A stretch of DNA of 64,000 bases from Asticcacaulis currens (lineage in GTDB: Bacteria > Pseudomonadota > Alphaproteobacteria > Caulobacterales > Caulobacteraceae): assembly GCF_028550395.1 (NCBI RefSeq), contig NZ_JAQQKW010000013.1, positions 1-64,000 on the forward strand, read 5' to 3'. Below the pieces are notes generated by a model. The model was not told the DNA's origin and searched no databases. It worked only from the letters and a program-made list of their open reading frames with translations. This document shows, piece after piece, positions 17,661-27,528 of this stretch. Position 1 is the first letter of the stretch. Each line of letters starts with the position of its first letter. The position numbers and the translations under genes are program-made.

Positions 17661-18106
17661 TGGACCTTCTCCCAACGACCTTCGTCGTTTTGTTTCCAGT
17701 AGGCCAGATCGAGATTTTGGGCCTTCAGCGTCTTCCACTGGGCGCGCGCCCAGTTCAGATGCGTGTCGTCGTGCCCCTCGAACAGGATCAGACATCTCTG
17801 ATAGGGCGACAGTTCGGGCAAATTCATGGCCGACACCGAGAACAGCACCTCAGCCCCGTTAGCATTGCCCCCGCTGTCCCCCAGAAGGACCGGCTGACGC
17901 GCGGCCTGCGGCTCGCCTTCCAGCCCATGCGGCAGGAAGGCCTCCTCACGATAGGCCCACAGATGCTGATCCAGCCCCTCCAGCGTCTCGCCCGCCGCCC
18001 CGAGCACATAGGCCTTCCAGCCTTTCTGCAGGGTCTTTTCCAACAGGTCCGGCAAGGCGGCCTTCAGCGGCGTGCGTTCGAGATGATAGAACCAGACCTG
18101 AGTCAT
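17657..18106 (-). CDS. holC: DNA polymerase III chi subunit
   Basis: A small clamp-loader accessory protein that links the replicase to single-strand-binding protein. The 149-residue sequence has the family's features: an N-terminal VWFYHLERTPLKAALPDLL segment, a central W-T-Y-type region (HLWAYREEAFLPHG) and a C-terminal LAYWKQNDEGRWEK. It lies between pepA and the lipoprotein gene on the same strand; in many proteobacteria holC follows pepA in this way. Its TGA overlaps the next gene's ATG. Confidence 0.92.
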   Translation of the reverse strand: MTQVWFYHLERTPLKAALPDLLEKTLQKGWKAYVLGAAGETLEGLDQHLWAYREEAFLPHGLEGEPQAARQPVLLGDSGGNANGAEVLFSVSAMNLPELSPYQRCLILFEGHDDTHLNWARAQWKTLKAQNLDLAYWKQNDEGRWEKVQ

Positions 18107-18136
18107 GGTATCCCTTCTTGTCAGAGGGGGCGTGCC

Positions 18137-19606
18137 TTACTGCTCGTAATAGGCCTCAACCAGCGCATTGAGCGTGCGCACGCCAAAGCCGGTGCCGCCT
18201 TCCGGCACGGTGGTCAGGCGCTGCTCATTGGTCCAGGCGGTCGGGGCGATGTCGATATGCGCCCACGGCACCTCATTGACGAAACGCTGAAGGAACAGGG
18301 CCGCCGTGATCGAACCCGCCGGACGCCCGCCAATATTGCGGATGTCGGCGATTTTGGAGTCGATCTGCTTTTCGTACTGCGGCGGCAGCGGCATACGCCA
18401 GGTGTTTTCCGACACCGACTTCGATGCGTTCGCCAGCTTGTCGGCCAGATCGTCATTGTTGGAGAAGACGCCGGCATAGTCCATGCCCAGAGAAATGATC
18501 ATGGCCCCGGTCAGGGTGGCCAGATCAATCATGAACTGCGGCTTGAAGCGTTCCTGACAGTACCACAGGGCGTCGGCCAGAACGAGGCGGCCTTCGGCGT
18601 CGGTATTGATAACCTCGATCGTGGTGCCCGACATGGCCTTCACCACGTCGCCGGGACGCTGGGCATTGCCATCCGGCATGTTTTCGACAAGACCGACGAT
18701 ACCCACGGCATTGACCTTAGCCTTACGCCCGGCCAGCGCCACCATGGCCCCGACCACGGCGGCCGAACCGCCCATATCCCACTTCATGTCTTCCATGCCC
18801 TCAGCGGGCTTGATGGAAATACCGCCGGTGTCAAAGGTCACGCCCTTGCCCACAAAGGCCACGGGCTGCGCATCGCCCGCGCCGTTCCATTGCATGACGA
18901 CCAGCTTCGATTCCTTGCGCGAGCCCTGCCCCACGCCCAGAAGCGCGTTCATGCCCAAGGCCTTCATTTCGGCCTCGCCCAGCACTTCAACCTTGAGGCC
19001 CAGAGTCTCATAACCCCTGATGATTTCGGCATAGGATTCGGGATAGAGGACGTTCGGCGGCTCCGACACCAGATTGCGCGCCAGAATGATGCCCTCGGCT
19101 ACGGCTTTCAACGGTTGATAAGCCGCTTCGGCCGCCGTCGCGTCCGCCGTCACCAGCGTGATCGTCTTCAGCGCCGGGAGCTTATCCAGCTTGGCCTGAC
19201 CGAAATATTTGTCGAAGCGATAGGCGGCCAGCGTCAGGGCGAAGCGCACCGTCGCCACCTCTTGCGCCGTGAAGCCAGACAGGTCGAGCGCGACCGCCGT
19301 CAGGCCCGACGCCTTCAGGCCATGCCACAGGCTGCCCGCGACCGATTCCAGCACCTGCCCCTTAAGCTCACCCAAAGGCCCGGCCCCCAGCGCCACCAGA
19401 GCCGTGTAGGACTGATCCGCAGTAGCCGATACGGTCTGCACCTTGCCTTTGGCGCCGGTAAAGCCGGTCTTTTTCAGCGCGCCGGTGAAGTAACCGCCCG
19501 TGGCGGCCTCAAGCGCCTCGGCGGCGGGGCTGAGGGTCAGGCCTTCACCCACCACAACAGCCAGAGCGGCATCGGCGGGACGGACGGAAGACAGTTCGAT
19601 GTGCAT
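18137..19606 (-). CDS. pepA: leucyl aminopeptidase (M17)
   Basis: A cytosolic dizinc aminopeptidase releasing N-terminal residues from peptides. The family signature NTDAEGRL is present, as are VGKGVTFDTGGISIKP and SGFTAQEVATVRFAL. The start is placed at ATG 19606 (MHIELSSVRPADAALA), giving 489 residues. An upstream in-frame extension of 65 codons has no family counterpart. It heads a pepA-holC-lipoprotein unit and is divergent from lptF, with 286 bp between them. Confidence 0.96.
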   Translation of the reverse strand: MHIELSSVRPADAALAVVVGEGLTLSPAAEALEAATGGYFTGALKKTGFTGAKGKVQTVSATADQSYTALVALGAGPLGELKGQVLESVAGSLWHGLKASGLTAVALDLSGFTAQEVATVRFALTLAAYRFDKYFGQAKLDKLPALKTITLVTADATAAEAAYQPLKAVAEGIILARNLVSEPPNVLYPESYAEIIRGYETLGLKVEVLGEAEMKALGMNALLGVGQGSRKESKLVVMQWNGAGDAQPVAFVGKGVTFDTGGISIKPAEGMEDMKWDMGGSAAVVGAMVALAGRKAKVNAVGIVGLVENMPDGNAQRPGDVVKAMSGTTIEVINTDAEGRLVLADALWYCQERFKPQFMIDLATLTGAMIISLGMDYAGVFSNNDDLADKLANASKSVSENTWRMPLPPQYEKQIDSKIADIRNIGGRPAGSITAALFLQRFVNEVPWAHIDIAPTAWTNEQRLTTVPEGGTGFGVRTLNALVEAYYEQ

Positions 19607-19892
19607 GGAAACTCCATCTGATACAAGCGGCGGGCCGCCCTCAGAAACCTTGGCGACAAAGGGCACCCGTAATCTGCGCCCGTTTAAGCACCATTTCTCC
19701 GGCCGTGGCAAGGCGGTCACAGTCGTCTCAGGCGAAACGCCCAACCGATTTTTCACCTGCGTCGGGGCTGATAGCTTGCTATTGCCAGCGGATGCGGTCA
19801 AAACAGGCCGTTGCCGCCGCCGGATGTCATGATTTGGACAAAGCGGCCGCCTAAAGCCGTGACCTTATTTTCGCCCCCTTTCAGGCCGTCCA

Positions 19893-21047
19893 TTGCGTAC
19901 GATCGAATGTTATATCTCGCGCCAGATGCGCACGCCGATTCTGGGCGCGATCGCCGCGCTGACGGCCATTGCCATTTTGTCGCAATCCCTGACGCAGTTC
20001 GACGTGATCGTCGAGCGCGGTCAGAGCCTGAGCACCTTCCTCAAGGTGACCTTCCTTGCCCTGCCGCAATTGTCGGGCCTGATCTTTCCAGTAGCGATTT
20101 TTGTCGGCACGCTGGTGGCGCTCAATCGCCTGCACAACGATCATGAAATCATAGCGGGCTATGCCAATGGCATGTCCTTATGGCGCATCGCCTCCCCGGT
20201 GGTGCGCTTCGGGGTATATATTACCCTGACGGGCCTGCTGATGACCCTGTTCATCCAGCCCGCCGCTTCGCGCGCCATGCGTGAGGAACTGTTCAAGATC
20301 AAGACCGACGTCATCGCCGCCGCCGTGCGCGAAGGCGACTTTTCGACCACCCGCTCCGGCATGACCATCTATGTGCAACGCATCGACCAGAGCGGGCTGT
20401 TGCGGCAGATCTTCATCCGCACACCGGGGGCCAACGGCAATGACCGCACCTATTCGGCGCGCGAAGGGCGCGTCATCACCCCGGCCAAGGGCGGGCAGGT
20501 TCTGGTGCTGCGCGACGGATCGACCCAGCAATTGTCGCCCGAAGGCGTGCTGAACCACCTGACCTTCGCCGAATACTCCTTCGATATTTCGCAATATGTC
20601 GTCTCCGAGGACTATCTGCATTTCAAGGATTCCGACCGCTACATCCACGAACTCTTCTTTCCCAACCGCGGCATGGAATGGGAGAACGGCAACTGGAAAA
20701 AACTGCTGGCCGAGGGGCACGCGCGCATTTCCGGCCCCCTCTATAATCTCGGCTTCTGTCTTCTGGCGGTCGTGGGCGTTCTGGGCGGCAGTTTCAGCCG
20801 TCAGGGCTATACCCGGCGCATTGCCGCCGTGTCCTTTATCGCCGCCGGTATCCGTATTGTCGGTTTCGCCGTCGAAGCGGGCTGCGCCAATACGCCCGTG
20901 GCCAATGTCCTGCAATATGTGGTGCCCATCGCGCTGATCTGGGGCTGTCTGTCAATTATTGCGCGCAATGACCGCACCTGCGTGCGCGGCAAGGCGAAAG
21001 GCGTGCATGGCCTGACCGAGCTGACACCGATCGGAGGTCAGGCATGA
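19893..21047 (+). CDS. lptF: LPS export ABC transporter permease LptF
   Basis: An inner-membrane half of the LptB2FG machine that extracts lipopolysaccharide and passes it to LptC. The N-terminal membrane block includes the conserved IAAIAILSQSLTQFD-like coupling region (about residues 20-40) and LPQLSGLIFPVAIF. A periplasmic beta-jellyroll domain spans about residues 130-270, followed by three C-terminal helices. The length of 384 residues is normal. It overlaps lptG by 4 bp (ATGA), so the two permeases are made in step. Confidence 0.95.
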   Translation: MRTIECYISRQMRTPILGAIAALTAIAILSQSLTQFDVIVERGQSLSTFLKVTFLALPQLSGLIFPVAIFVGTLVALNRLHNDHEIIAGYANGMSLWRIASPVVRFGVYITLTGLLMTLFIQPAASRAMREELFKIKTDVIAAAVREGDFSTTRSGMTIYVQRIDQSGLLRQIFIRTPGANGNDRTYSAREGRVITPAKGGQVLVLRDGSTQQLSPEGVLNHLTFAEYSFDISQYVVSEDYLHFKDSDRYIHELFFPNRGMEWENGNWKKLLAEGHARISGPLYNLGFCLLAVVGVLGGSFSRQGYTRRIAAVSFIAAGIRIVGFAVEAGCANTPVANVLQYVVPIALIWGCLSIIARNDRTCVRGKAKGVHGLTELTPIGGQA

Positions 21048-22183
21048 ACCCGATCACCGCCTTTTTGAACCTGCTGGCCTACGTCAATCCGTGGCGCGGC
21101 GAACGTCTGACTACCTACATCATCCTGCGCTGCCTGATGGCCATCGGCACGGCGCTAGTGGTGGTGTCCAGTATCATCTTCCTGATCGACTATGTCGAGG
21201 TATCGAAATCGCTGGGGCAACGCGGCGACCTGACCAGCTTTCAGATCGTCGGGCTTCTGCTGCTCAAATCGCCGAATATCATCCTCGTCCTGCTGCCCTT
21301 CGCATTCCTGTTCGGCACACTGTCGGCCTTTGTGGGGCTGAACCGGCGCTCCGAACTGATCGCCATGCGCGCCGCCGGCATGTCGGCGTGGCGCTTCGTG
21401 CTGCCGGCGACCGGTATGGCGGCGATCCTGGGTGCTCTGACGGTGACGGTGCTCAATCCGGTCGCCACCCTGCTGGCCGACGAATATGACCGCTTCGCCG
21501 CCCAGCAAACGCAGTCGGACACGCGCGTCAAAACGGACGAAGTGTATCTGCGTCAGGGGGACGGCAAGCAGCAAACCGTCATCCGCGCCCGCACGCAGAG
21601 CGCCGACGGTCGCCTGATGGACGCCAGCTTCTGGACCTTTGCGCTCGACGAAAAGGAAATTCCGCGCTTTCTGACGCGCATAGACGCCTCTGAGGCGGTC
21701 CTGCGCCCCGGCACCTGGCAGCTTAAAAACGCGCGAGTCAGCAAGCCGGGCGAAAGCACGCTCTACTACAATACCCTGTCTATCGGCTCGAACCTGAGCC
21801 CCGACCGGGCCTTCAGCCGTTTCGCCGCGCCGCAATCGACCAATTTCTGGCAGCTTCCCGGCACCATCGCGGAAATCGAAGCCTCGGGCTTTTCGGCAGC
21901 GGGCTATGTGCTGCGTCTGCATCAGTTGCTGGCGACGCCGCTGATGTTTGCCGCCATGACCGCGCTGGGGGCCGCCTTCAGCCTGCGGCTGATGCGGATC
22001 GGCGGGCTGGCGCGGCTGACCCTGTCGGGTATTGTGCTGGGCTTTATGGTGTTTTTCCTCAACCAGCTTTGCGGCTCTCTGGGCAAGGCGGAGGTCATTC
22101 CGGTGTTTCTGGCCGGATGGGCGACGCCTTTTGTGGCCTTTTTGACGGCCATGACCTTGCTCGTCTATACCGAAGACGGCTAG
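21044..22183 (+). CDS. lptG: LPS export ABC transporter permease LptG
   Basis: The partner permease of LptF, with the same plan. N-terminal helices include LKSPNIILVLLPFAFLFG and the ELIAMRAAGMS coupling helix (about residues 105-115). The periplasmic domain covers about residues 130-275, and three helices end the protein, with GGLARLTLSGIVLGF. It has 379 residues. It is followed after 58 bp by lptD, so both inner- and outer-membrane parts of LPS transport are together here. Confidence 0.95.
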   Translation: MNPITAFLNLLAYVNPWRGERLTTYIILRCLMAIGTALVVVSSIIFLIDYVEVSKSLGQRGDLTSFQIVGLLLLKSPNIILVLLPFAFLFGTLSAFVGLNRRSELIAMRAAGMSAWRFVLPATGMAAILGALTVTVLNPVATLLADEYDRFAAQQTQSDTRVKTDEVYLRQGDGKQQTVIRARTQSADGRLMDASFWTFALDEKEIPRFLTRIDASEAVLRPGTWQLKNARVSKPGESTLYYNTLSIGSNLSPDRAFSRFAAPQSTNFWQLPGTIAEIEASGFSAAGYVLRLHQLLATPLMFAAMTALGAAFSLRLMRIGGLARLTLSGIVLGFMVFFLNQLCGSLGKAEVIPVFLAGWATPFVAFLTAMTLLVYTEDG

Positions 22184-22241
22184 ATTTGGGCGACACCGAC
22201 CACCCGCGTTTCGCGTTCCCTCTGCATCAGGTTCACCCAAT

Positions 22242-25145
22242 ATGAGAAAAGCGTCGCTCAAGCTGAGCGTAGGAGTCCTGACCCTCGTAGCGGCCGGCGT
22301 CGTCAGCGGGCAGGCTTCGGCGCGTCCGGAGACCGAGGCGGACGGCGAACTGCGCCTGAGAGGGGTGCGCTTTTTTGCCGACGACAGCGACACGACGACG
22401 CCTGTGGCCGAGGCGGCCGCGCCCCCCGCTGCGGTCGTGGCCCCGAAACCGGTGGCGACCCCCAGCGCCCCGCTTCCCGACGTGGCGACGGCTGCCACCC
22501 CTGTCGTCACCGCCGCAGCCGCGACAAGCCCGGCGGTGGAAAGTGCGGCACACCCCGCTGTCGAGCCGGCGTCACCCCCGGCGCAGGCCCCGGGGTCCGC
22601 GCAGGTCGCCCCCATGGTGATGACCGCGCGCCTGACCGAAGCGCAGGCGCTTCAGGCCGAGCGCGACCGCCTGAACGGCAAGGACAACCCGGCCAGCCCG
22701 CAGACGTCCGAACCGCCTCTGCCCGATGACGGGCTGGGCGAAGACGGGGCCTTCATCACGGCGGATGAAGTCACCTCCCCCGAAGAAAACATCATGCTGG
22801 CGCGCGGCAAGGTCGAGATGCGCTGGGAAGGCCGCCTGATCCGCGCCGATGAGGTGCGCTACGATCAATCGACGGGCAAGACCGTCGCCAGCGGCCATGT
22901 GCAGACAATCAATCCCGACGGCTCGGTGCAGTATGCCGACCGGCTTGAGGTCGATAACGAACACGCCGCCGGTACGGGCGAACGTATCGCCTATATCGAC
23001 ACGGAAAACACCAAGCTGTTTGCCAACAAGGTCGAACGGATCGACGAACAGACCAACCGCCTGTCCGAAGTCATCTTCACGCCCTGCGAACTCTGCGTGA
23101 AGAACAATGTCACGCAGGAACCGACCTGGCATATTCAGGCCGGGTCGATTACACAGGACAAGAAGCGCCGCGTCGTCATCTATCGCAACGCCATTATCAA
23201 GGCCAAGGGCATACCCGTCTTTTATATGCCCATACTGTGGCACGCCGACGTCACGGCTAAACGCAGCTCGGGCTTCCTGATGCCCAAGCCCGGCTATTCG
23301 CAGCGGCGTGGAGCAACGCTGGAAGTGCCGTATCTGTGGGCGGTGTCGCCCTATACGGACATCATCATCAGCCCGGAATTTTCGAGCAATCTCAATCCGC
23401 TGCTGAACCTTGAGGTCCATCGCAGATTCTATTCCGGCGACCTGCATACGCGGTTCGGCGTCACCAATGAGCGCTTTTTCGACAATAAGGGGCGCAAATG
23501 GGGCGAAAGCGACAACCGTGGCTATATGCTGCTGGACGGCAAGTTCGACATCAATGAGGACTGGCGCTGGAACTTCACCGCACAGCGCGTGTGGGACAAG
23601 ACCGGCCCCGGCCTTTTGTCGTGGTCAGGACCGGATGCGGCACCGACCTCGCAGGCCATCGCCGTCGATCAGCCGATCTCCAATTTCTATGAGCGGTACA
23701 AGATCCACGAAGGCTTCCCCTATGCCGGGGATTTTTCGAGCAATTCCCGTCGCCTGATCAGCCAGATCAATCTGGTACGCCAGACCGATACGGCCTTCTT
23801 CAGCGCCTCACTCATCAGCTTCCAGAGCCTGAGTATCGCCGAGCAGTATCGTCTCAGCCCCGATCTGGCGACAAGCCCGGTGCTCTATCTGGCACAGCGT
23901 GATCGCTTCCAGCCCGCCGTCGCTCCGATGATCGACGCCTACTGGTCGCCGGATCAGGAGATCTTAGGCGGACGTCTGACCCTGTCGGCCAATGCCGTGT
24001 CGATCATTCGCAAGGCCACGCCATCAGAAGATATCTTCCCCGCCCCCGATATCGCCAATCCTGACAATCGCGGCCCCGTCGATACGGCGCGCGCCAATAT
24101 CGGCCTCTCGTGGCGGCGCGACATGATCACCCCCGGCGGGGTCAAGATCGCGCCCTTCCTCGAAGCGCGACAAGACGAGTATTTACTACGCGACTACTAC
24201 GCCGCCAACTACCCCATCCCGACCGGCCAGAAGAACAGCCGTCGCGTGTCGCGCAGCCTCGGGACAGTGGGTCTGGACGTCTCTTACCCGCTTTTGCGCA
24301 AGTTCAGCGGCCTGACCATGGTGGTCGAGCCGATCGCGCAACTGGCGCTGTCGCCCGATTCGCAGATCGAGCCCTTCCTGACCAACGAAGACTCCAATGC
24401 CTTCGAATTTGACGACACGACCCTGTTCAAGGCCAACCGCTCCCCCGGTTTCGACCTCTATGAAGGGGGCAAGCGCCTGAATATCGGCCTCAAGACGCAA
24501 CTGAGCAACGACTCGGGTTTCCGCTTCTCGTCGCTGATCGGGCGGGCTTTTCGGGAAAACCCGGAAGAAAACTTCTTCCGGACATATAAGATCGGTAATA
24601 CGACCTACAGGTACGATGCCTCCAGCCTGGCCAATACCAAATCCGACTGGGTGGTGCAGGCCGAGGTCGATACGGGCAAGGGCCTGCGCCTCTATACGCG
24701 TCAGCGCATCGACGATGACGGCTCTATCCGACGCGGCGAAAGCGGGGCCAGCTATTTCAGCGCCTCGACACAACTGACTATTCGCCATCAGTACGACAAG
24801 ACGGCGCTGCGCGGCATGAAAAACGACTATAACTTCACCGTTATCAATGGTGAACTGGTGCCGACCGAGGGCTATCACGATCTGCAACTGTTCGGGCAGC
24901 ACTTCTTCACGTCCAACTGGGGCGTTTCGGGTCAGATCAGCCGCGACATGCTGCGCGAGCGCTGGCTGCGCTCGGAAGCGTCCATCATCTACAAGGACGA
25001 TTGCGCCCGCTTCGAACTGGTCTATCAACGCGACGAAACCGCCCTGTTGCAAACCATTCCGGGTAAGGCCAGCGAGTCTATTTCCGTTCGGATAAGTCTT
25101 GCCACATTGGCGCCATCGGACGATGATTTTGTCAATGTACGCTAA
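22242..25145 (+). CDS. lptD: LPS-assembly outer-membrane protein LptD
   Basis: The outer-membrane barrel that, with LptE, inserts LPS into the outer leaflet. Residues 1-28 form a signal peptide ending SARP. Residues about 45-125 are an Ala/Pro-rich low-complexity stretch not found in enterobacterial LptD. The OstA-like beta-jellyroll follows at about 165-290, and the large barrel extends to residue 967. Cysteines form a CxxC pair at residues 282 and 285, with a single cysteine near residue 921. In well-studied LptD, disulfides link these two regions, so a similar oxidative maturation is plausible. The gene precedes surA, whose product assists LptD folding. Confidence 0.95.
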   Translation: MRKASLKLSVGVLTLVAAGVVSGQASARPETEADGELRLRGVRFFADDSDTTTPVAEAAAPPAAVVAPKPVATPSAPLPDVATAATPVVTAAAATSPAVESAAHPAVEPASPPAQAPGSAQVAPMVMTARLTEAQALQAERDRLNGKDNPASPQTSEPPLPDDGLGEDGAFITADEVTSPEENIMLARGKVEMRWEGRLIRADEVRYDQSTGKTVASGHVQTINPDGSVQYADRLEVDNEHAAGTGERIAYIDTENTKLFANKVERIDEQTNRLSEVIFTPCELCVKNNVTQEPTWHIQAGSITQDKKRRVVIYRNAIIKAKGIPVFYMPILWHADVTAKRSSGFLMPKPGYSQRRGATLEVPYLWAVSPYTDIIISPEFSSNLNPLLNLEVHRRFYSGDLHTRFGVTNERFFDNKGRKWGESDNRGYMLLDGKFDINEDWRWNFTAQRVWDKTGPGLLSWSGPDAAPTSQAIAVDQPISNFYERYKIHEGFPYAGDFSSNSRRLISQINLVRQTDTAFFSASLISFQSLSIAEQYRLSPDLATSPVLYLAQRDRFQPAVAPMIDAYWSPDQEILGGRLTLSANAVSIIRKATPSEDIFPAPDIANPDNRGPVDTARANIGLSWRRDMITPGGVKIAPFLEARQDEYLLRDYYAANYPIPTGQKNSRRVSRSLGTVGLDVSYPLLRKFSGLTMVVEPIAQLALSPDSQIEPFLTNEDSNAFEFDDTTLFKANRSPGFDLYEGGKRLNIGLKTQLSNDSGFRFSSLIGRAFRENPEENFFRTYKIGNTTYRYDASSLANTKSDWVVQAEVDTGKGLRLYTRQRIDDDGSIRRGESGASYFSASTQLTIRHQYDKTALRGMKNDYNFTVINGELVPTEGYHDLQLFGQHFFTSNWGVSGQISRDMLRERWLRSEASIIYKDDCARFELVYQRDETALLQTIPGKASESISVRISLATLAPSDDDFVNVR

Positions 25146-25215
25146 GAGCCGTATGGTTTATAGATGTCCGACCCGGCCGCAGCGCCGCCTTGCTGAAAAG
25201 ATTAAAACGAACGAC

Positions 25216-26493
25216 ATGACCTCCGTTGCCTTCCGCCGTTCCGCGCTGCTGCTTTGCACCTGTCTCACCCTGGCCGGCCTGCCCGCCGCAGCCCAGTCCC
25301 CTGCGACTCAGCCCACCGCCCCTCAGGCGCGCCCGCTGGGTGAAGGGGTGGTGGCGCTGGTCAATGACAAGCTGATCTCCTCCTACGATCTCAAGCAGCG
25401 GATGCTGTTGCTGATCATCACGTCCGGGGTGCAGGTCACGCAGCAAAACTATGCCGCCTTCCAGCAGCAGGCCCTGCGCGCCCTGATCGACGAGCATCTG
25501 CAACTGGCCGAGGCCGACCATTTCAAGCTGACCATTTCCGACGACGAAATCGACGAGGAAGTCGCCAATATGGCGCAGCAGTCGGGCCTGTCGAAGGACC
25601 AGCTTCTGGCCGAATTGAAGCGCGCCGGTATCGAAGCGCAGACCCTGCGCGATCAGATCAAGGCGGAAATCGCCTGGGGGCAGCTGGTCAATGGTCGTTT
25701 CCGCCCCAAGGCACGCGTCGGCAAGGATCAGGTCGATGCCTATATGACCAAGCTGACCGAAGACAGCCAGAAGCCGCAATATCTGGTCGCTGAAATCCTG
25801 ATCGACCCGGAAATCGCCGGGGGTCAGAAAGAAGCCGAAGCCGGGGCGCAGCAATTGTTCGACCAGATCGTGCAGGGCGTGGCCCCGTTCCAGTCTGTCG
25901 CGCGTCAGTTCTCCAACGCCCCTTCGGCGGCCAATGGCGGCGATGCCGGGTGGCTGGTGTCCGGTACCATCGACCCCAAGGTCGAAAACGTGCTTCAGGG
26001 CATGAAGCCGGGTCAGATGACGCGCCCCATCGTCACCGACGAAGGCGTCTATATCTATTACCTGCGCGAAAAGAAGGAAGGCAAGACCGACGCCAAGGTC
26101 CGCCTGAAACAGGCGGCCGTGCCCTTGACCGGCGGCGATTCGGCCATGCGTGCCCTCGCCAGCTTCCGCGCCAAATATCCGACCTGCGATTCGCTCAATA
26201 ATGAAAAGGGCAATGGTCAGGTCAGCGTCGCCGATCTCGGCTTCACGACCCTGAGCGACCTGAAGCCGGAATATGCGGCGGCCCTGCAACCGCTTAAAGT
26301 CGGTCAGAGCACCGAGCCGATGCAAAACGCCATGAATATCAACGTGGTCTATGTCTGCGACAAGACCGCCGCCGGTGACGACGTGCCCTCGCGCGAGCAG
26401 ATCGAGCAGCGCCTGACGCAACAAAAGGTCGCCATGCTGGGCCGCCGCTACCTGCGTGATATCCGCGACGGCGCCACCATCGAAAGCCGGTAA
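25216..26493 (+). CDS. surA: periplasmic peptidyl-prolyl isomerase/chaperone SurA
   Basis: An outer-membrane protein chaperone. The start at ATG 25216 gives a clear signal peptide (about residues 1-26, ending AAAQ) and 425 residues. A frame open further upstream overlaps lptD but would place the signal sequence internally. The N-terminal SurA domain is followed by a parvulin domain (about residues 180-300) with GGDAGWLVSG, and a second more diverged PPIase-like region. It lies 70 bp after lptD and 6 bp before pdxA, in the order lptD-surA-pdxA-rsmA common in proteobacteria. Confidence 0.94.
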   Translation: MTSVAFRRSALLLCTCLTLAGLPAAAQSPATQPTAPQARPLGEGVVALVNDKLISSYDLKQRMLLLIITSGVQVTQQNYAAFQQQALRALIDEHLQLAEADHFKLTISDDEIDEEVANMAQQSGLSKDQLLAELKRAGIEAQTLRDQIKAEIAWGQLVNGRFRPKARVGKDQVDAYMTKLTEDSQKPQYLVAEILIDPEIAGGQKEAEAGAQQLFDQIVQGVAPFQSVARQFSNAPSAANGGDAGWLVSGTIDPKVENVLQGMKPGQMTRPIVTDEGVYIYYLREKKEGKTDAKVRLKQAAVPLTGGDSAMRALASFRAKYPTCDSLNNEKGNGQVSVADLGFTTLSDLKPEYAAALQPLKVGQSTEPMQNAMNINVVYVCDKTAAGDDVPSREQIEQRLTQQKVAMLGRRYLRDIRDGATIESR

Positions 26494-26499
26494 GGGCCG

Positions 26500-27528
26500 T
26501 TGCGCCCTTTGGCCCCTCTGGTCCTCAGTCTGGGCGATCCGTGCGGCACCGGGCCTGAACTGGTGCATAAGGCGTGGGCCACCCTGCATGGCGATCCCGA
26601 ACTGGCGTTTGCGGTTGTGGGCGATGCCGATCTGCTGGCGTCGCTGGGTGCCATCCAGCGGATCAACGCCCCTTCCGAGGCCGTCGGCACCTTCGCCAGG
26701 GCCCTGCCCGTCCTCGACCGCCCGCTGAGCGCCCCCGCCCGGCCAGGTCACCCCGATCCCGTTCACGCCCCGCACATTATCGGCTGGATACGCGAAGGCG
26801 CAGAGCTTTGCCTGTCCGGTGCGGCGCGCGGCCTTGTGACGGCCCCCATAGCCAAGTCGGTCCTCTATGCCACCGGCTTCGCCTTTCCCGGTCATACCGA
26901 ATATCTGGGGGATCTGACCGCCGGCACGCCCTATGCCGGTACGCGCGGTCCGGTCATGATGCTGACCGCGCCTGATGCCGCCAATGACAGCGCCCTGCGC
27001 GTCGTGCTGGCGACCATTCACGTCCCGCTGTCAGAGGTGAAGGCGCACCTGTCGGCCGACAGCCTCCGCGCCCTCGCCCACGCCACCCACGAAGCCCTGA
27101 TCCGCGATTTTGGCGTCACGGCACCCCGTCTGATGCTGGCGGGACTGAACCCCCATGCGGGGGAAGACGGCACCATCGGGCGCGAAGAGGTCGATCTACT
27201 GAGGCCGCTGGTGGAAGCTCTGCGCGATGAAGGGCTGAACATTTCCGGCCCCCTGCCGGCCGACACCCTGTTTCATGCGGAGGCCCGACGCACCTATGAT
27301 GCCGTGCTCTGCCTCTATCACGATCAGGGGCTGATCCCGCTCAAGACGCTGGACTTCTGGGGCGGCGTCAATATAACCCTCGGCCTGCCCATTGTGCGGA
27401 CGTCTCCGGATCACGGCACCGGGTTTGGCATAGCCGGCAAGGGCGTGGCCCGTCCCGACAGCCTGATCAACGCCATCCGCGCCGCCCACGACCTCAGCCT
27501 GAACCGAACACACGCCACACCTGAATGA
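26500..27528 (+). CDS. pdxA: 4-hydroxythreonine-4-phosphate dehydrogenase
   Basis: An oxidoreductase of pyridoxal phosphate synthesis. Metal and substrate motifs are visible: GHTEYLGDL, the NPHAGEDGTIGREE segment and YHDQGLIPLKT. The length of 342 residues is typical. The start is TTG at 26500, only 6 bp after the surA stop; no in-frame ATG is available near the conserved LVLSLGDPCGTGPE region, so a rare start is the best choice. Its stop overlaps the rsmA start as ATGA. Confidence 0.95.
   Translation: MRPLAPLVLSLGDPCGTGPELVHKAWATLHGDPELAFAVVGDADLLASLGAIQRINAPSEAVGTFARALPVLDRPLSAPARPGHPDPVHAPHIIGWIREGAELCLSGAARGLVTAPIAKSVLYATGFAFPGHTEYLGDLTAGTPYAGTRGPVMMLTAPDAANDSALRVVLATIHVPLSEVKAHLSADSLRALAHATHEALIRDFGVTAPRLMLAGLNPHAGEDGTIGREEVDLLRPLVEALRDEGLNISGPLPADTLFHAEARRTYDAVLCLYHDQGLIPLKTLDFWGGVNITLGLPIVRTSPDHGTGFGIAGKGVARPDSLINAIRAAHDLSLNRTHATPE

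Noticed and set aside
17552-19621. A 689-codon open frame on the plus strand opposite pepA and holC
   Set aside because: It lies antisense to clear pepA and holC genes, whose family motifs are intact; its predicted protein is rich in Arg, Gly and His, as expected of an antisense frame in GC-rich DNA.
25099-25215. Upstream extension of surA overlapping lptD
   Set aside because: It would bury the signal peptide; ATG 25216 gives a normal exported SurA.
25132-27021. A 629-codon open frame on the minus strand opposite surA and pdxA
   Set aside because: Antisense to two well-supported genes; the translation is low-complexity with no recognisable motif.
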